A stretch of 64,000 nucleotides of DNA from Streptomyces cupreus (lineage in GTDB: Bacteria; Actinomycetota; Actinomycetes; Streptomycetales; Streptomycetaceae). Of the stretch, positions 21,561-30,856 are shown in pieces. The notes beneath the pieces were generated by a model. The model made no database searches. It worked only from the letters and a program-made list of their open reading frames with translations, and was not told where the DNA came from. The stretch's first letter is position 1; each line of letters begins with the position of its first letter. The stretch is from NCBI RefSeq assembly GCF_014257025.1, contig NZ_JACMSF010000012.1:1-64000 (forward strand), read 5' to 3'. The translations under genes and the position numbers were made by a program.

Positions 21561-22403
21561 TCACAACTGCTGCTGGAGGAAGGCGATGAGTGCGGCCGTG
21601 AGTTCTGCGGGGGCGTCCTCCTGGACGAGGTGGCCCGCACCGGCGATCGGTTCGAATCGCGCGCCGGGGATGAGCGCGGCGAGCTCGCGCCCCTTCGCCA
21701 CCGGGATCCAGGTGTCGTCCTCGCCCCAGCAGACGAGCACGGGGAGGCCGATCTCGCTGTACCGGCCCTGGATCTCATCGGTGTGACGCTGGTCGGCCTG
21801 GGCGATCTGCCGGTAGAAGGCCGCTTGGCCGGGGCCGTCCAGCCAGGGCTCGACGAGCCGGTCGAGGACCGCGGGGTGCAGGCCGGGGCTGCTGGCGGAA
21901 CCGACGTACTCGCGCACCAGGGCGCGGTGGAGCGGCGGCGGTAACTGTTCGAAGACGTGGGAGTGCTCGCCGAGGAGCCGAAAGGACGGGGACCCCCAGG
22001 GCGCCAGCGCGACCGGATCCACCACGGCGAGGGCCCGGTAGCGCGCGCCGTGCAAGAGGTGGGCCCGCAGGGCGACGGCACCGCCGAAGTCGTGGGCGAC
22101 CACGAGCGGTTCCGCAAGGCCCCAGTGGCTCAGGAGTTCGGTGAAGATGCGGCCCTGGGCGGCCAGGGACACATCCTGGCCCGGGGCCTTCTCGGAGGTC
22201 CCGTATCCGGGCATGTCCCAGACGAACACCTGGTGGTGACGGGTGAGCGAGCGGGCGACGGCACGCCAGACGTACGAGGAGAAGGGCGTGCCGTGCAGCA
22301 GGACGACCGGCGGTCGGCCGGGCTGTCCCAGCCGGTCCCAGCGGACGTCACCCGAGGTGCTGTTGAAGGTTCGGGTCAGCTTCCAGTCGGTGTCCGTTGC
22401 CAT
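21561..22403 (-). CDS. Alpha/beta hydrolase with aspartate nucleophile (dehalogenase/epoxide-hydrolase-like)
   Basis: This 280-residue alpha/beta hydrolase has the oxyanion motif LLHGTPFSSY (35-44). The nucleophile elbow is VAHDFGGA, where Asp105 replaces the serine of esterases. A likely catalytic histidine is H258 in GAGHL. An Asp nucleophile is known for haloalkane and fluoroacetate dehalogenases and for epoxide hydrolases. The substrate is unknown. It ends the leftward operon betA-MTHFR-hydrolase controlled by unit G, so it may act on a haloalkyl or other unusual choline/betaine analogue or on a by-product. That link is inference from context. Confidence 0.8.
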   Translation of the reverse strand: MATDTDWKLTRTFNSTSGDVRWDRLGQPGRPPVVLLHGTPFSSYVWRAVARSLTRHHQVFVWDMPGYGTSEKAPGQDVSLAAQGRIFTELLSHWGLAEPLVVAHDFGGAVALRAHLLHGARYRALAVVDPVALAPWGSPSFRLLGEHSHVFEQLPPPLHRALVREYVGSASSPGLHPAVLDRLVEPWLDGPGQAAFYRQIAQADQRHTDEIQGRYSEIGLPVLVCWGEDDTWIPVAKGRELAALIPGARFEPIAGAGHLVQEDAPAELTAALIAFLQQQL

Positions 22404-22415
22404 CCTTCTCCCGGT

Positions 22416-23252
22416 TCAGCCGCCCAGCCGGTCCAGCAGCGCGCGGCGCCACCGCTCCGTCTCGGCGATCTGGTTGAACGTGAACAGATGAAGGCCGGCC
22501 ACCCCGGCCGAGGGAGCGGTGAGGGCCTCCTCCGCGCGCGACAGCAGCCGCTCGGGGGCATACCCGCCGGGAGCCGCGAAACGCACGAACCACGAGGCGT
22601 GCTTCGTCAGGAAGCGCGTCGACTCCCCCACGCCGATCTTCGTCGCCATGGCCAGCAGCTTCGCCCGTTGCACGGGCCCGGCGACACCCACGTACAGGGG
22701 CAGCCCGACGTCCCGGCGTCGTATACGAGCGATCCACTCCCCCAGCACCCGCGGGTCGAAGCACAGGTTGCTCACGATGTACGTGGCGTGCTCGCGCTTG
22801 TCCCACATCGCCTGGATGGTGATGTCGTCGTGGATGAGCGGATGGCTCTCGGGATAGCCGGTGACTCCGACGCGGGCGAAGGGCCTGCCCAGCTCGCTAA
22901 GCCCGCGCAGCACCGGCAGCGCACCGTCGTAGGCCCCGGCCGGCGGGTCGGAGTCGCCGGCCGGGACGAAGACGTCGTCCACGCCCGACTCGCGGAGCCG
23001 GCCCGTGACCTCCTTCAGGTGTACGTCGTCCCGCAGCAGCCGCGCCGGTACGTGCGGGACGACCCGGTAGCCGTGCCCCGCGAGCCGGGCGGCCAGGTCG
23101 AGGGTCGGTTCCAGGCCCTTGACCGGCGACGCCGTCACGGTGACGACGACGTCGCGCGGGACATGGGCGAGGACCTTGTCCTCGGTCGCCTTCGCGGGCA
23201 GCACCTCGTAGCGGACGGTGTTCAGCAGCGCCCGGAGCCCTGCGGCGCCCAA
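22416..23252 (-). CDS. metF: Methylenetetrahydrofolate reductase
   Basis: This 278-residue protein resembles the MetF TIM barrel family: VTVTASPVKGLEPT at the N-terminus, VPAGDSD, VGVTGYPESHP and SNLCFDP, followed by GVAGPVQRAKLL. It would reduce methylene-THF to methyl-THF. It is slightly short and divergent from housekeeping MetF, so it may be a dedicated version for the C1 flux from betaine. It lies 3 nt after the choline dehydrogenase and is followed at 12 nt by the hydrolase, all in one operon. Its use of FAD is assumed from the family. Confidence 0.82.
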   Translation of the reverse strand: MGAAGLRALLNTVRYEVLPAKATEDKVLAHVPRDVVVTVTASPVKGLEPTLDLAARLAGHGYRVVPHVPARLLRDDVHLKEVTGRLRESGVDDVFVPAGDSDPPAGAYDGALPVLRGLSELGRPFARVGVTGYPESHPLIHDDITIQAMWDKREHATYIVSNLCFDPRVLGEWIARIRRRDVGLPLYVGVAGPVQRAKLLAMATKIGVGESTRFLTKHASWFVRFAAPGGYAPERLLSRAEEALTAPSAGVAGLHLFTFNQIAETERWRRALLDRLGG

Positions 23253-23255
23253 CGC

Positions 23256-24926
23256 CTACTCCGCCTGCTTCGCGGCGTCACGGTGGCGGTAGTACGCGGC
23301 CTTCGACGGCGCCAGCGGCTCCTTGCCGAGGATGAGGTCGGCGGCTTTCTCGGCGACCATCATCACCGGGGCGTAGATGTTGCCGTTGGTGACGTACGGC
23401 ATCACCGACGCGTCGACCACGCGCAGGCCCTCCACGCCGTGCACCCGCATGCTGGTGGGGTCGACGACGGACATCTCGTCGGTGCCCATCTTGCAGGTGC
23501 AGGACGGGTGCAGGGCGGTCTCGCCGTCCTTGGCGACCCAGGCGAGGATCTCCTCGTCCGTCTCCACGGACGGGCCGGGCGAGACCTCGCCGTTGTTGTA
23601 GGGGGCGAGCGCGGGCTGGTTGAGGAGCTTGCGCGCGACGCGGATGGCCTCGACCCACTCGCGGCGGTCCTGCTCGGTGGAGAGGTAGTTGAAGCGCAGC
23701 GCGGGGTGCTCGCGCGGGTCCCTGCTCTTGATCTTCACGGAGCCGATGGCGTCGGAGTACATGGGGCCGACGTGCACCTGGTAGCCGTGTCCGCCCGCGG
23801 GCACGGAGCCGTCGTAGCGGACCGCGATGGGCAGGAAGTGGAACATCAGGTTGGGGTAGTCCACGTCCTCGTTGCTGCGGGCGAAGCCACCGGCCTCGAA
23901 GTGGTTGGTCGCGGCCGGGCCCTTCCTGAACAGCCACTGCAGGCCGATGAACGGAGCGCGCCACTTCGCCAGGTACGGCTGCATGGAGACGGGTTGCTTG
24001 CAGGCGTACTGGATGTACACCTCCAGGTGGTCCTGCATGTTCTCGCCGACGCCGGGGAGGTCGTGGACGACGTCGATGCCGAGCGCGCGCAGTTCCTCGG
24101 CGTTGCCGACGCCGGAGAGCTGAAGCAGCTGCGGGGAGTTGATCGCGCCGCCGCACAGGATGACCTCTTTGGCGCGGACCTGCTGCAGGGCGCCCTTGCC
24201 GCGCTGGAACTCGACGCCGACGGCGCGCTTGCCCTCGAAGAGGACGCGGGTGACGAGGGCGCGGGTCCTGACGGTGAGGTTCGGCCGCTTCATCGCGGGC
24301 TTGAGGTACGCCTTCGAGGCCGACAGCCGACGTCCACGATGGACATTTCGGTCGAACTGGGCGAAACCTTCCTGCCGATAGCCGTTGACGTCGTCGGTGG
24401 GCGCGTAGCCCGCCTCCTGGGTGGCCTTGAGGAAGGCGCCGAAGAGGGGGTTGGTGGCCGGACCGCGTTCGAGCACGAGCGGGCCGTCATGGCCGCGGAA
24501 CTCGTCGTCGGGGTCGGCCGCCAGACAGTTCTCCATCCGCCGGAAGTACGGCAGACAGTGCGCGTAGTCCCAGGCCTCCATACCGGGGTCGGCGGCCCAG
24601 CGCTCGTAGTCCATGGGGTTGCCGCGCTGGAAGATCATGCCGTTGATGCTGCTGGAACCGCCCAGCACCTTGCCGCGCGCGTGGTAGACGCGCCGGCCGC
24701 CCATGTGGGGCTCGGGCTCGGACTCGTACTTCCAGTCGTAGAACCGGCTGCCGATGGGGTAGGTCAGCGCCGCGGGCATGTGGATGAAGACATCCCACGG
24801 ATAGTCCGACCGCCCCGCCTCCAGGACCAGCACCCGGTTGGCCGGGTCCGCGGAAAGCCGGTTCGCCAGTGCACTGCCGGCCGAACCGCCACCGACGATG
24901 ACGAAGTCGTACTGCACAGGAGCCAT
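23256..24926 (-). CDS. betA: GMC-family choline dehydrogenase
   Basis: This 556-residue flavoprotein has the N-terminal FAD fold [17 protein letters not shown] (about 8-24) and the GMC signatures [22 protein letters not shown] and [10 protein letters not shown]. The C-terminal catalytic region contains HPSCTCKMG and [19 protein letters not shown]. It fits choline dehydrogenase and oxidises choline to betaine aldehyde. ATG 24926 is chosen over upstream starts because GACGAGGC lies upstream and [17 protein letters not shown] is the usual N-terminus. It is divergent from iclR copy 2, with operator unit G in front. Choline oxidase activity is an alternative. Confidence 0.88.
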   Translation of the reverse strand: MAPVQYDFVIVGGGSAGSALANRLSADPANRVLVLEAGRSDYPWDVFIHMPAALTYPIGSRFYDWKYESEPEPHMGGRRVYHARGKVLGGSSSINGMIFQRGNPMDYERWAADPGMEAWDYAHCLPYFRRMENCLAADPDDEFRGHDGPLVLERGPATNPLFGAFLKATQEAGYAPTDDVNGYRQEGFAQFDRNVHRGRRLSASKAYLKPAMKRPNLTVRTRALVTRVLFEGKRAVGVEFQRGKGALQQVRAKEVILCGGAINSPQLLQLSGVGNAEELRALGIDVVHDLPGVGENMQDHLEVYIQYACKQPVSMQPYLAKWRAPFIGLQWLFRKGPAATNHFEAGGFARSNEDVDYPNLMFHFLPIAVRYDGSVPAGGHGYQVHVGPMYSDAIGSVKIKSRDPREHPALRFNYLSTEQDRREWVEAIRVARKLLNQPALAPYNNGEVSPGPSVETDEEILAWVAKDGETALHPSCTCKMGTDEMSVVDPTSMRVHGVEGLRVVDASVMPYVTNGNIYAPVMMVAEKAADLILGKEPLAPSKAAYYRHRDAAKQAE

Positions 24927-24975
24927 GATGCCTCGTCTCGCTCGCGCTGTAGATATGCGAGGCATGCTAAACCCG

Positions 24976-25011
24976 GTCGCGTTATACGCACCAGGTTGCG
25001 AACAGCGCAAC
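24976..25011 (-). promoter_or_regulatory. Tandem 17-bp operator unit G
   Basis: GTCGCGTTATACGCACC (24976-24992) and GTTGCGAACAGCGCAAC (24995-25011), 19 bp apart, lie 50 nt upstream of betA in the intergenic region shared with iclR copy 2. Confidence 0.75.
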
Positions 25012-25049
25012 TTCAGGATCTTGATTTCCCTCGCGTTACTTGCAGTGGC

Positions 25050-25085
25050 GTTGTTTACTACGCGTATAGTTTCACTGTGAGCAAC
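25050..25085 (+). promoter_or_regulatory. Tandem operator unit H over the iclR copy 2 start codon
   Basis: GTTGTTTACTACGCGTA (25050-25066) and GTTTCACTGTGAGCAAC (25069-25085) are 19 bp apart. The GTG start at 25077 is at the ninth base of the second site, exactly as the ATG in unit C. This suggests negative autoregulation. Confidence 0.7.
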
Positions 25086-25874
25086 TACAGCCCTGACACA
25101 GAAACGTCGAATTCACATGCCGGCGGCGTGCAGTCGGTGGACCGCGCCATCAGCGTCCTGGAGATCCTCGCCCAGCGTGGCGAGGCGGGCGTCAGTGAGG
25201 TCGCGGGTGAGATCGACGTCCACAAGTCGACCGCCTTCCGGCTGCTCGGCGCCCTGGAGGCGCGCGGTCTGGTGGAGCAGGCCGGTGAGCGCGGCAAGTA
25301 CCGGCTCGGCTTCGGCATCGTTCGGCTGGCCGGCGCGGTCACGGGCCGTATCGACATCACCCAGCAGGGCCGTCCGGTCTGCGAGCGCCTCGCGGAGGAG
25401 ATCGGCGAGACCGTCAACATCGCCGTGATGCAGGAGCACTACGCGATCAACCTGTACCAGGTGCGCGGCCCGGGAGCCATCACCGCGCACAACTGGGTCG
25501 GTCAGCTGACTCCCCTGCACGCCACCTCCAGCGGCAAGATCCTGCTGGCGTACCTTCCCACCAAGGAGCGCGCCGCGCTGCTCTCCGCGGCAGGTATGAA
25601 GAAGGTCACCCCGCACACCATCACCGCGAAGACCAAGCTGGAGAAGAACCTCACCGAGGCGCGGGAGCGGGGCTACGCCTTCACCCTGGAGGAGTTGGAG
25701 GTCGGTCTGCACGCGATGGCCGCCCCGGTCCGTAACCGGGACGGCGAGGTCATCGCGGCGCTCAGCGCCTCCGGGCCCGGATACCGGTTCACCGAGGAGC
25801 GCCTGCACGAGCTCTCCCCGGTGCTCCTCAAGGGCGCCGAGGAGATCAGCCACCGGATGGGCTACCTGGGCTGA
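25077..25874 (+). CDS. IclR-family transcriptional regulator (copy 2)
   Basis: This 265-residue regulator is the same length as copy 1 and differs mainly in the first 16 residues and in scattered effector-domain positions. Its HTH ([20 protein letters not shown]) differs from copy 1 at a single residue, so both should recognise the same operator. GTG 25077 is chosen because MSNYS matches copy 1 (MSNYT) and the frame has no other nearby start. It is divergent from betA and convergent with Rieske oxygenase copy 2, one base apart. It probably senses a betaine-pathway intermediate. Confidence 0.9.
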   Translation: MSNYSPDTETSNSHAGGVQSVDRAISVLEILAQRGEAGVSEVAGEIDVHKSTAFRLLGALEARGLVEQAGERGKYRLGFGIVRLAGAVTGRIDITQQGRPVCERLAEEIGETVNIAVMQEHYAINLYQVRGPGAITAHNWVGQLTPLHATSSGKILLAYLPTKERAALLSAAGMKKVTPHTITAKTKLEKNLTEARERGYAFTLEELEVGLHAMAAPVRNRDGEVIAALSASGPGYRFTEERLHELSPVLLKGAEEISHRMGYLG

Positions 25875-25875
25875 G

Positions 25876-27006
25876 TCAGGCCTGAGGGATGCCCAGGCGC
25901 TCGTTCACCCAGTCGTGGAACGCGCCGATGTGGTGCTCGCTGGGCACCAGCACGCCACCCTTGGCGTACATCCGGGAGCTCATTCCGGGCTGCGTGCGCT
26001 CGCAGGCGTCGAAGTCCTGCTGGTTGACGCGGTGGAAGAGTTCCACGGACCGGCTGACGTCCTTGCCGCTCTCGACGACGTGCGGGAGGTACAGCCAGTC
26101 GCACTCGACGATCGTGCGGTCCACGGAGACCGGGTACATCCGGTGAAAGATCACGTGGTCGGGCACGAGATTGATGAACACCTGGGGCTTGACGGTGATC
26201 GCGTAGTAGCGGCGGTCCTGGTCGTCCGCCACCCCGGGAATGCGGTCCAGCCCTTCGGAGCCGTCGACGGTGAAGCCCTGGACCTCGTCGCCGAACTCGG
26301 CACCGTGGCCGACGTAGTACTGGGCGGCGTAACCGTCAGCGAACTCCGGGAGCACCTCCGTGAGTTCGGGGTGGATCGTGGCGCAGTGGTAGCACTCCAT
26401 GAAGTTCTCGATGATGAGCTTCCAGTTGGCCTTCACGTCGTAGACGATCCGCTTGCCGACGGAGAGGTTGTCGATGTCGTAGTGCTCGATCGACTCGACG
26501 TCGCCGAGGCGGGCGACGACCTCACCGATGACGTCCTCGTCGAAGGAGGGCGGGTTCTCCGCGAGGCAGACCCAGACATAGCCGAGCCATTCACGCACGG
26601 CCACGCTCACCAGGCCGTACTCGGTCCGGCCCACGTCGGGCATCTTGGTGAGGTTGGGCGCGGCGACGAGCTTGCCGTTCAGGTCGTACGTCCAGGCGTG
26701 GTACGGGCATTGGAAGGCCCGCTTGACCTCGCCGGTCTCCTCGGTGCAGAGCTTGGCCCCGCGGTGCCGGCACACGTTGAAGTACGCGCGGATGCTGTTG
26801 TCCCTCGCCCGGGTGACGAGGATGCTCTCGCGGCCCACGTCGACGGTGCGAAAGGCGCCGGGCTTGGCCAGCTCGGAGGCCCGCGCGACGCAGAACCACA
26901 TGTTCTCGAATATGTGTTCCTGCTCCTGGGCGAAGAACTCCGGGTCCGTGTAGGAGGAGCCGGGGAGGGTGGCGATCAGGCTGTCCGGCAGGCTGGTCGA
27001 GGTCAC
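25876..27006 (-). CDS. Rieske-type oxygenase, probable glycine betaine demethylase (copy 2)
   Basis: This 376-residue paralogue of the oxygenase at 1773-2906 is very similar throughout. The Rieske ligands C79-x-H81 and C100-xx-H103 and the mononuclear iron segment NFMECYHCATIHPE are unchanged. Differences cluster in residues 1-25, 50-75 and 155-185. GTG 27006 is chosen because GAGGAGTG lies upstream and the length then matches copy 1. It has its own operator (unit I). Glycine betaine to dimethylglycine plus formaldehyde is the inferred reaction. The second copy could have a shifted substrate range. Confidence 0.86.
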   Translation of the reverse strand: MTSTSLPDSLIATLPGSSYTDPEFFAQEQEHIFENMWFCVARASELAKPGAFRTVDVGRESILVTRARDNSIRAYFNVCRHRGAKLCTEETGEVKRAFQCPYHAWTYDLNGKLVAAPNLTKMPDVGRTEYGLVSVAVREWLGYVWVCLAENPPSFDEDVIGEVVARLGDVESIEHYDIDNLSVGKRIVYDVKANWKLIIENFMECYHCATIHPELTEVLPEFADGYAAQYYVGHGAEFGDEVQGFTVDGSEGLDRIPGVADDQDRRYYAITVKPQVFINLVPDHVIFHRMYPVSVDRTIVECDWLYLPHVVESGKDVSRSVELFHRVNQQDFDACERTQPGMSSRMYAKGGVLVPSEHHIGAFHDWVNERLGIPQA

Positions 27007-27073
27007 GGTGCACTCCTCGGGAGAACGTCGTGGAGGGGTCATTCACGCGCCGGGAAGAGCGACTCCGGACGGC

Positions 27074-27109
27074 GTTGTGTATGGAGCAACGCTGCGTGCT
27101 ATATGCAAC
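27074..27109 (-). promoter_or_regulatory. Tandem 17-bp operator unit I
   Basis: GTTGTGTATGGAGCAAC (27074-27090) and TGCGTGCTATATGCAAC (27093-27109), 19 bp apart, lie upstream of Rieske oxygenase copy 2. Confidence 0.72.
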
Positions 27110-27170
27110 CGCAGCATGGGGTGCCGCTGGGGCAGTGTCAAGATGTGAGGTGGCAGGATGCGGGCGGTGA

Positions 27171-28334
27171 TCAGGACGCGGTGGCGGCGAGTTGCTTGCG
27201 CCAGCGCATGAACAGCCGCGGCTGGTTCATCCCGAGCACGGCTACCGGGTCCCCGGCCCGCCGGTAGACGGCCAGGACGTCGCAGTCGTCCGCGGCGCCT
27301 GCCTCGATGGTCACGCTGTCCGCCCCGGCCGCATGGCCGGCGAACTGGATCTTCACGCCGTACTGGTCGGACCAGAAGTACGGCGGCCGGGGCACACCTG
27401 GTTCCACCGCACCGCCCGCCAGCAGCGTGGCGATCGCGGCGTCGGGCCGCTCCCGCGCGCCGGTCCAGTGCTCGACGCGACGGTGGAAACCCGCGCGCGG
27501 GTCGTACCAGTTGGCGCAGTCACCAACCGCGACGACGCCGGCCAGGCTGGTGCGGCCGTCGGCGCCGCACTTGACGCCGTTCTCGAGAGCGATGCCGGAA
27601 CCTTCCAGCCACTCGACGTTCGGGCGTGCGCCCACCCCGACCACGACGATGTCGGCGGGGATGCTGCGGCCGTCCTCCAGCAGGACGGCGTCGACACGGG
27701 TCTCCCCGCTCAGCCCCTTGACGCCCACGCCGCACTCCAGCCGTACGCCGTGATCGGCGTGGAGAGCGGAGACGACGGCGCCCATGGTCTCGCCGAGCGG
27801 TCCGGCGAGCGGTGTCGGGGCGGCCTCGACGACCGTCACGTCGAGTCCGAGGGCGTACGCGGTGGAGGCGACCTCGGCTCCGATGAAGCCTCCGCCGATC
27901 ACCACCAGGCGTCCGCCGCGGGCCAGTTCGTCGCGCAGGGCGCGGGCGTCGTCCAGGGTGCGCAGGGTGTGCACTCCGGCCAGGCCCTCGGAGCCGGGCA
28001 GCGTGCGTGCAGCGGCGCCCGTCGCGATGACGACGCCGTCGGCCTGCACCTGCCGTCCGTCGGCGAGCCGCAGCGTGCGTGCCGCGTGGTCGAGTCCGCT
28101 GGCGCGGACGCCGAGCAGCCACTCCGCCCGAAGGTCCTCGTCGTCGGTCTCCAGGGCGAGTTCGGCCTCGCCGAGCGTGCCGGCCAGGAACTCCTTGGAC
28201 AGCGGGGGCCTGTCGTACGGGCGGTGGAGTTCATCCCCGATGACGACCAGCCGGCCGTCGTAGCCCTGCTTGCGCAGTGAGCGCGCCGCCGACAGTCCGG
28301 CCAGCGAGGCGCCGACCACGGCGACGGTCCTCAC
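27171..28334 (-). CDS. FAD-dependent ferredoxin reductase of the Rieske system (copy 2)
   Basis: This 387-residue flavoprotein has VVGASLAGLSAARSL at 7-21, PYDRPPLSKEF, the NAD fold GGGFIGAEVAS and AVGDCA near residue 270. It is a paralogue of the reductase at 436-1617. GTG 28334 overlaps the ferredoxin stop as GTGA, so ferredoxin and reductase are translationally coupled. The open frame extends far upstream, but that part lies over other genes. It takes electrons from NAD(P)H to the adjacent Rieske ferredoxin for the betaine oxygenase. Confidence 0.9.
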   Translation of the reverse strand: MRTVAVVGASLAGLSAARSLRKQGYDGRLVVIGDELHRPYDRPPLSKEFLAGTLGEAELALETDDEDLRAEWLLGVRASGLDHAARTLRLADGRQVQADGVVIATGAAARTLPGSEGLAGVHTLRTLDDARALRDELARGGRLVVIGGGFIGAEVASTAYALGLDVTVVEAAPTPLAGPLGETMGAVVSALHADHGVRLECGVGVKGLSGETRVDAVLLEDGRSIPADIVVVGVGARPNVEWLEGSGIALENGVKCGADGRTSLAGVVAVGDCANWYDPRAGFHRRVEHWTGARERPDAAIATLLAGGAVEPGVPRPPYFWSDQYGVKIQFAGHAAGADSVTIEAGAADDCDVLAVYRRAGDPVAVLGMNQPRLFMRWRKQLAATAS

Positions 28335-28693
28335 GCGGGACCCCCGGCGAGCCGGGCTGAGATGCAGGGCGGCAGGTTGGGCGCCTCGGTGGACAGACGG
28401 ACATAGATCATGCCGTCCTCGACGACGACCTCGTGCGTCCGGACCGGGAGCTTGGCCGGCGGGGCGTCGACCGCGCCGGTCCTCAGGTCGAACTTGGAAG
28501 CATGCAGCGGGCATTCCACCTCGGGGCCCTCCAGCCAGCCGTCGGCGAGCGACGCGTCCTGGTGGGTGCAGGTGTCGTCGATGGCGAAGAGCTCGCCGTC
28601 GTCGGTGTGGAACACCGAAACCGGCGGATCGATGTCGAGCCGGTGGGCCTCGCCTCGCGGAAGGTCCTCGAGACGGCACGCGGGAATCATCAT
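28331..28693 (-). CDS. Rieske [2Fe-2S] ferredoxin
   Basis: This 120-residue small Rieske protein has cluster ligands C42-x-H44 and C61-xx-H64 (TCTHQD and ECPLHASKF). It resembles BphA3-type ferredoxins that feed electrons to oxygenase alpha subunits. It is the only ferredoxin in the island, so it probably serves both oxygenase paralogues. Two possible adjacent ATG starts differ by one residue. Operator unit J begins only 9 nt upstream of the start, and unit K lies 110 nt upstream, between this gene and the hydrolase gene. Confidence 0.92.
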   Translation of the reverse strand: MMIPACRLEDLPRGEAHRLDIDPPVSVFHTDDGELFAIDDTCTHQDASLADGWLEGPEVECPLHASKFDLRTGAVDAPPAKLPVRTHEVVVEDGMIYVRLSTEAPNLPPCISARLAGGPA

Positions 28694-28701
28694 GACACCT
28701 C

Positions 28702-28737
28702 GGTGCGTATAACGAAACGGATTGCGGTAAGCGCAAC
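28702..28737 (-). promoter_or_regulatory. Tandem 17-bp operator unit J
   Basis: GGTGCGTATAACGAAAC (28702-28718) and ATTGCGGTAAGCGCAAC (28721-28737), 19 bp apart, lie directly in front of the Rieske ferredoxin gene. Confidence 0.7.
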
Positions 28738-28802
28738 ATCAGTCTGAGGTCGCCCCGAACCCTTGTCAAGGCATTCAGAGGGCACTCTGGGTCGCTGATT
28801 TC

Positions 28803-28838
28803 GTTGCGCCATAGAAAACGCAACTCATATAGAACAAC
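28803..28838 (-). promoter_or_regulatory. Tandem operator unit K, a second unit for the ferredoxin promoter
   Basis: GTTGCGCCATAGAAAAC (28803-28819) and AACTCATATAGAACAAC (28822-28838) keep the 19-bp spacing but have weaker arms. With unit J, 101 bp away, this is the only promoter here with two tandem units. Confidence 0.55.
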
Positions 28839-28918
28839 AGCAGCCCGCCGCATCGGCTCGCGGTGGCCGCGAGCCGAGGGCGGGCGTGTTCGCAGGCTCT
28901 CTGCGTCGCCGGTGGGCG

Positions 28919-29548
28919 TCAGAAGCCGCGGTCGATCCACTCCTGGAGGTGCGGGGCCTCGGCGGCGAGGGTGGTCGTGTCTCCGTGTCCGGTGTGCACG
29001 ACGGTGTCTCCCGGCAGCGTCAGCAGCCGGTCCCGGATCGAGTCGATGATGGTCGGGAAATGGCTGTACGACCTTCCTGTCGCCCCCGGACCGCCGGAGA
29101 ACAGGGTGTCGCCGCTGAAGAGCGCCTTCAGGGCCGGTGCGTACAGGCAGACCGCCCCGGGGGCATGGCCCGGCGTGTGCAGCACCGTCAGCTCGATGCC
29201 GGCCACCATGAGGCCCTGGCCGTCGGTCAGTTCGGCGTCCGGCGCCCGGTCGGGGTGGGTCTGCTTCCACAGCGGCAGGTCGTCCGGGTGGAGGAGGACC
29301 GGGGCGCCGGTGCGCGCCGCGAGTTCGGGCGCGGCGTCGATGTGGTCGTTGTGCGCGTGCGTGCACACGATGGCCCGCAGACTGCGCCCGCCGACGGCCT
29401 GGAGGATGGCCTCGGCGTCGTGCGCGGCGTCGATGACGATCGCCTCGGTGTCGTCGCCGACGATCCACACGTTGTTGTCGACGTCCCAGGTGCCGCCGTC
29501 CAGCGAGAACGTGCCTGAGGTGACGAGGTGTTCGATGCGGGCGGCCAT
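28919..29548 (-). CDS. MBL-fold hydrolase, probable S-formylmycothiol hydrolase
   Basis: This 209-residue metallo-beta-lactamase-fold protein has the metal motif THAHNDHID (H64, H66, D68, H69) and further ligands in LHTPGHAPG and VVHTGHGDTT, like glyoxalase II thioesterases. It follows mscR copy 2 with a TGATG overlap. MscR makes S-formylmycothiol, so hydrolysis of that thioester to formate and mycothiol is the natural inference. The corresponding gene after mscR copy 1 has been reduced to about 17 codons. Direct proof of the substrate is not in the sequence. Confidence 0.82.
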   Translation of the reverse strand: MAARIEHLVTSGTFSLDGGTWDVDNNVWIVGDDTEAIVIDAAHDAEAILQAVGGRSLRAIVCTHAHNDHIDAAPELAARTGAPVLLHPDDLPLWKQTHPDRAPDAELTDGQGLMVAGIELTVLHTPGHAPGAVCLYAPALKALFSGDTLFSGGPGATGRSYSHFPTIIDSIRDRLLTLPGDTVVHTGHGDTTTLAAEAPHLQEWIDRGF

Positions 29549-30633
29549 CAGAGGACCACCACCGAGCGCAGGACGTCGCCGTGGTGCATCCGCTCGAAGG
29601 CCTTCTCGACCTCGTCGAGCTGGATGGTCTCGGTGACGAAGGCGTCCAGGTCCAGGCGGCCCTGGAGGTAGAGGTCGATGAGCATCGGGAAGTCACGGGA
29701 GGGCAGACAGTCGCCGTACCAGGAGGACTTCAGCGCGCCGCCGCGTCCGAAGACGTCCAACAGCGGCAGTTCGAGCTTCATCTCCGGGGTGGGGACGCCG
29801 ACGAGAACGACGGTGCCGGCGAGGTCGCGGGCGTAGAAGGCCTGCTTGTACGTCTCCGGGCGGCCGACCGCCTCGATGACGACGTCGGCGCCGAAGCCGC
29901 CGGTCAGCTCGCGGATCGCCTCGACGGCGTCGGCGTCCTTGGAGTTGACGGTGTGGGTCGCGCCCAGCTTCGAGGCCGTCTCCAGCTTGCGGTCGTCGAT
30001 GTCGACCGCGATGACCTTCGCCGCGCCCGCGAGGTTCGCCCCGGCGATCGCCGCGGCCCCGACACCGCCGCAGCCGATGACGGCGACCGAGTCGCCCCGG
30101 CCGACGTTCCCGGTGTTGATGGCGGCGCCGATGCCCGCCATCACGCCGCACCCCAGCAGACCGGCGGCGGCCGCCGAAGCGGTCGGGTCGACCTTGGTGC
30201 ACTGCCCGGCGGCGACCAGCGTCTTCTCCGCGAAGGCGCCGATGCCCAGGGCCGGCGACAACTCGGTGCCATCCAGCAAGGTCATCTTCTGCTTGGCATT
30301 GTGGGTGTTGAAGCAGTACCAGGACTCCCCGCGCTGACAGGCACGGCACTGGCCGCACACCGCACGCCAGTTGAGGATCACGAAGTCGCCGGGCGCGACA
30401 TCGGTGACCCCCTCCCCCACCGACTCCACGACACCCGCGGCCTCGTGGCCCAGCAGGAACGGGAAGTCGTCGTTGATGCCGCCCTCGCGATAGTGCAGAT
30501 CGGTGTGGCAGACCCCGCAGGCCTCGATCTTCACCAGCGCCTCACCCGGACCCGGGTCGGGCACGATGATCGTTTCCAGGCTGACGGGGGCGCCCTTGCC
30601 CCGCGCGACTACAGCACGGACCTGGTGCGTCAT
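29548..30633 (-). CDS. mscR: S-(hydroxymethyl)mycothiol dehydrogenase (copy 2)
   Basis: This 361-residue zinc dehydrogenase is highly similar to copy 1, with the same zinc ligands (C42, H63-E64 and four structural cysteines at 93-107) and NAD fold GCGGVG. ATG 30633 follows GAGG at SD distance; longer starts lie in the operator region. It converts the spontaneous formaldehyde-mycothiol adduct to S-formylmycothiol, which the coupled MBL hydrolase can cleave to formate. It is controlled by operator unit L. Confidence 0.93.
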   Translation of the reverse strand: MTHQVRAVVARGKGAPVSLETIIVPDPGPGEALVKIEACGVCHTDLHYREGGINDDFPFLLGHEAAGVVESVGEGVTDVAPGDFVILNWRAVCGQCRACQRGESWYCFNTHNAKQKMTLLDGTELSPALGIGAFAEKTLVAAGQCTKVDPTASAAAAGLLGCGVMAGIGAAINTGNVGRGDSVAVIGCGGVGAAAIAGANLAGAAKVIAVDIDDRKLETASKLGATHTVNSKDADAVEAIRELTGGFGADVVIEAVGRPETYKQAFYARDLAGTVVLVGVPTPEMKLELPLLDVFGRGGALKSSWYGDCLPSRDFPMLIDLYLQGRLDLDAFVTETIQLDEVEKAFERMHHGDVLRSVVVL

Positions 30634-30668
30634 GGCCACTCCTCGGCTGGTTCGAGACTTGAATCGAT

Positions 30669-30704
30669 GTTGCTCATTACGGCACACATCTCACGTGTCG
30701 CAAC
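30669..30704 (-). promoter_or_regulatory. Tandem 17-bp operator unit L
   Basis: GTTGCTCATTACGGCAC (30669-30685) and a weaker ATCTCACGTGTCGCAAC (30688-30704), 19 bp apart, lie 35 nt upstream of mscR copy 2. Confidence 0.65.
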
Positions 30705-30790
30705 ACAGCATCGTTGAGCGCCGACCAGGGGTCAAGCAGCGGGACGAGGGTTCCCTCAGCCGGTAGGAATCGTGGCCCAGCAGCGCGAAA

Positions 30791-30841
30791 CGCCCGGTGG
30801 GGCCGTGGCCGCACAGGGCGGTTCCACGACCCCGCCGGGCG
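30791..30841 (-). terminator. Hairpin terminator after the broken BCCT gene
   Basis: The arms CGCCCGGTGGGGCCGTGG (30791-30808) and CCACGACCCCGCCGGGCG (30824-30841) pair with two mismatches. It lies 15 nt past the stop of the transporter pseudogene. Confidence 0.75.
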
Positions 30842-30856
30842 CGGGTGCCGCCGCTC

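Noticed and set aside
21957..25874. Open frame of 1305 codons ending in iclR copy 2
   Set aside because: Only the last 265 codons are the regulator. The rest is antisense to the hydrolase, MTHFR and betA genes. The start at 25077 matches the other copy.
27171..29696. 841-codon frame suggesting a large fusion with ferredoxin reductase
   Set aside because: The part upstream of 28334 lies over the Rieske ferredoxin and MBL hydrolase genes in another frame and has no homology.
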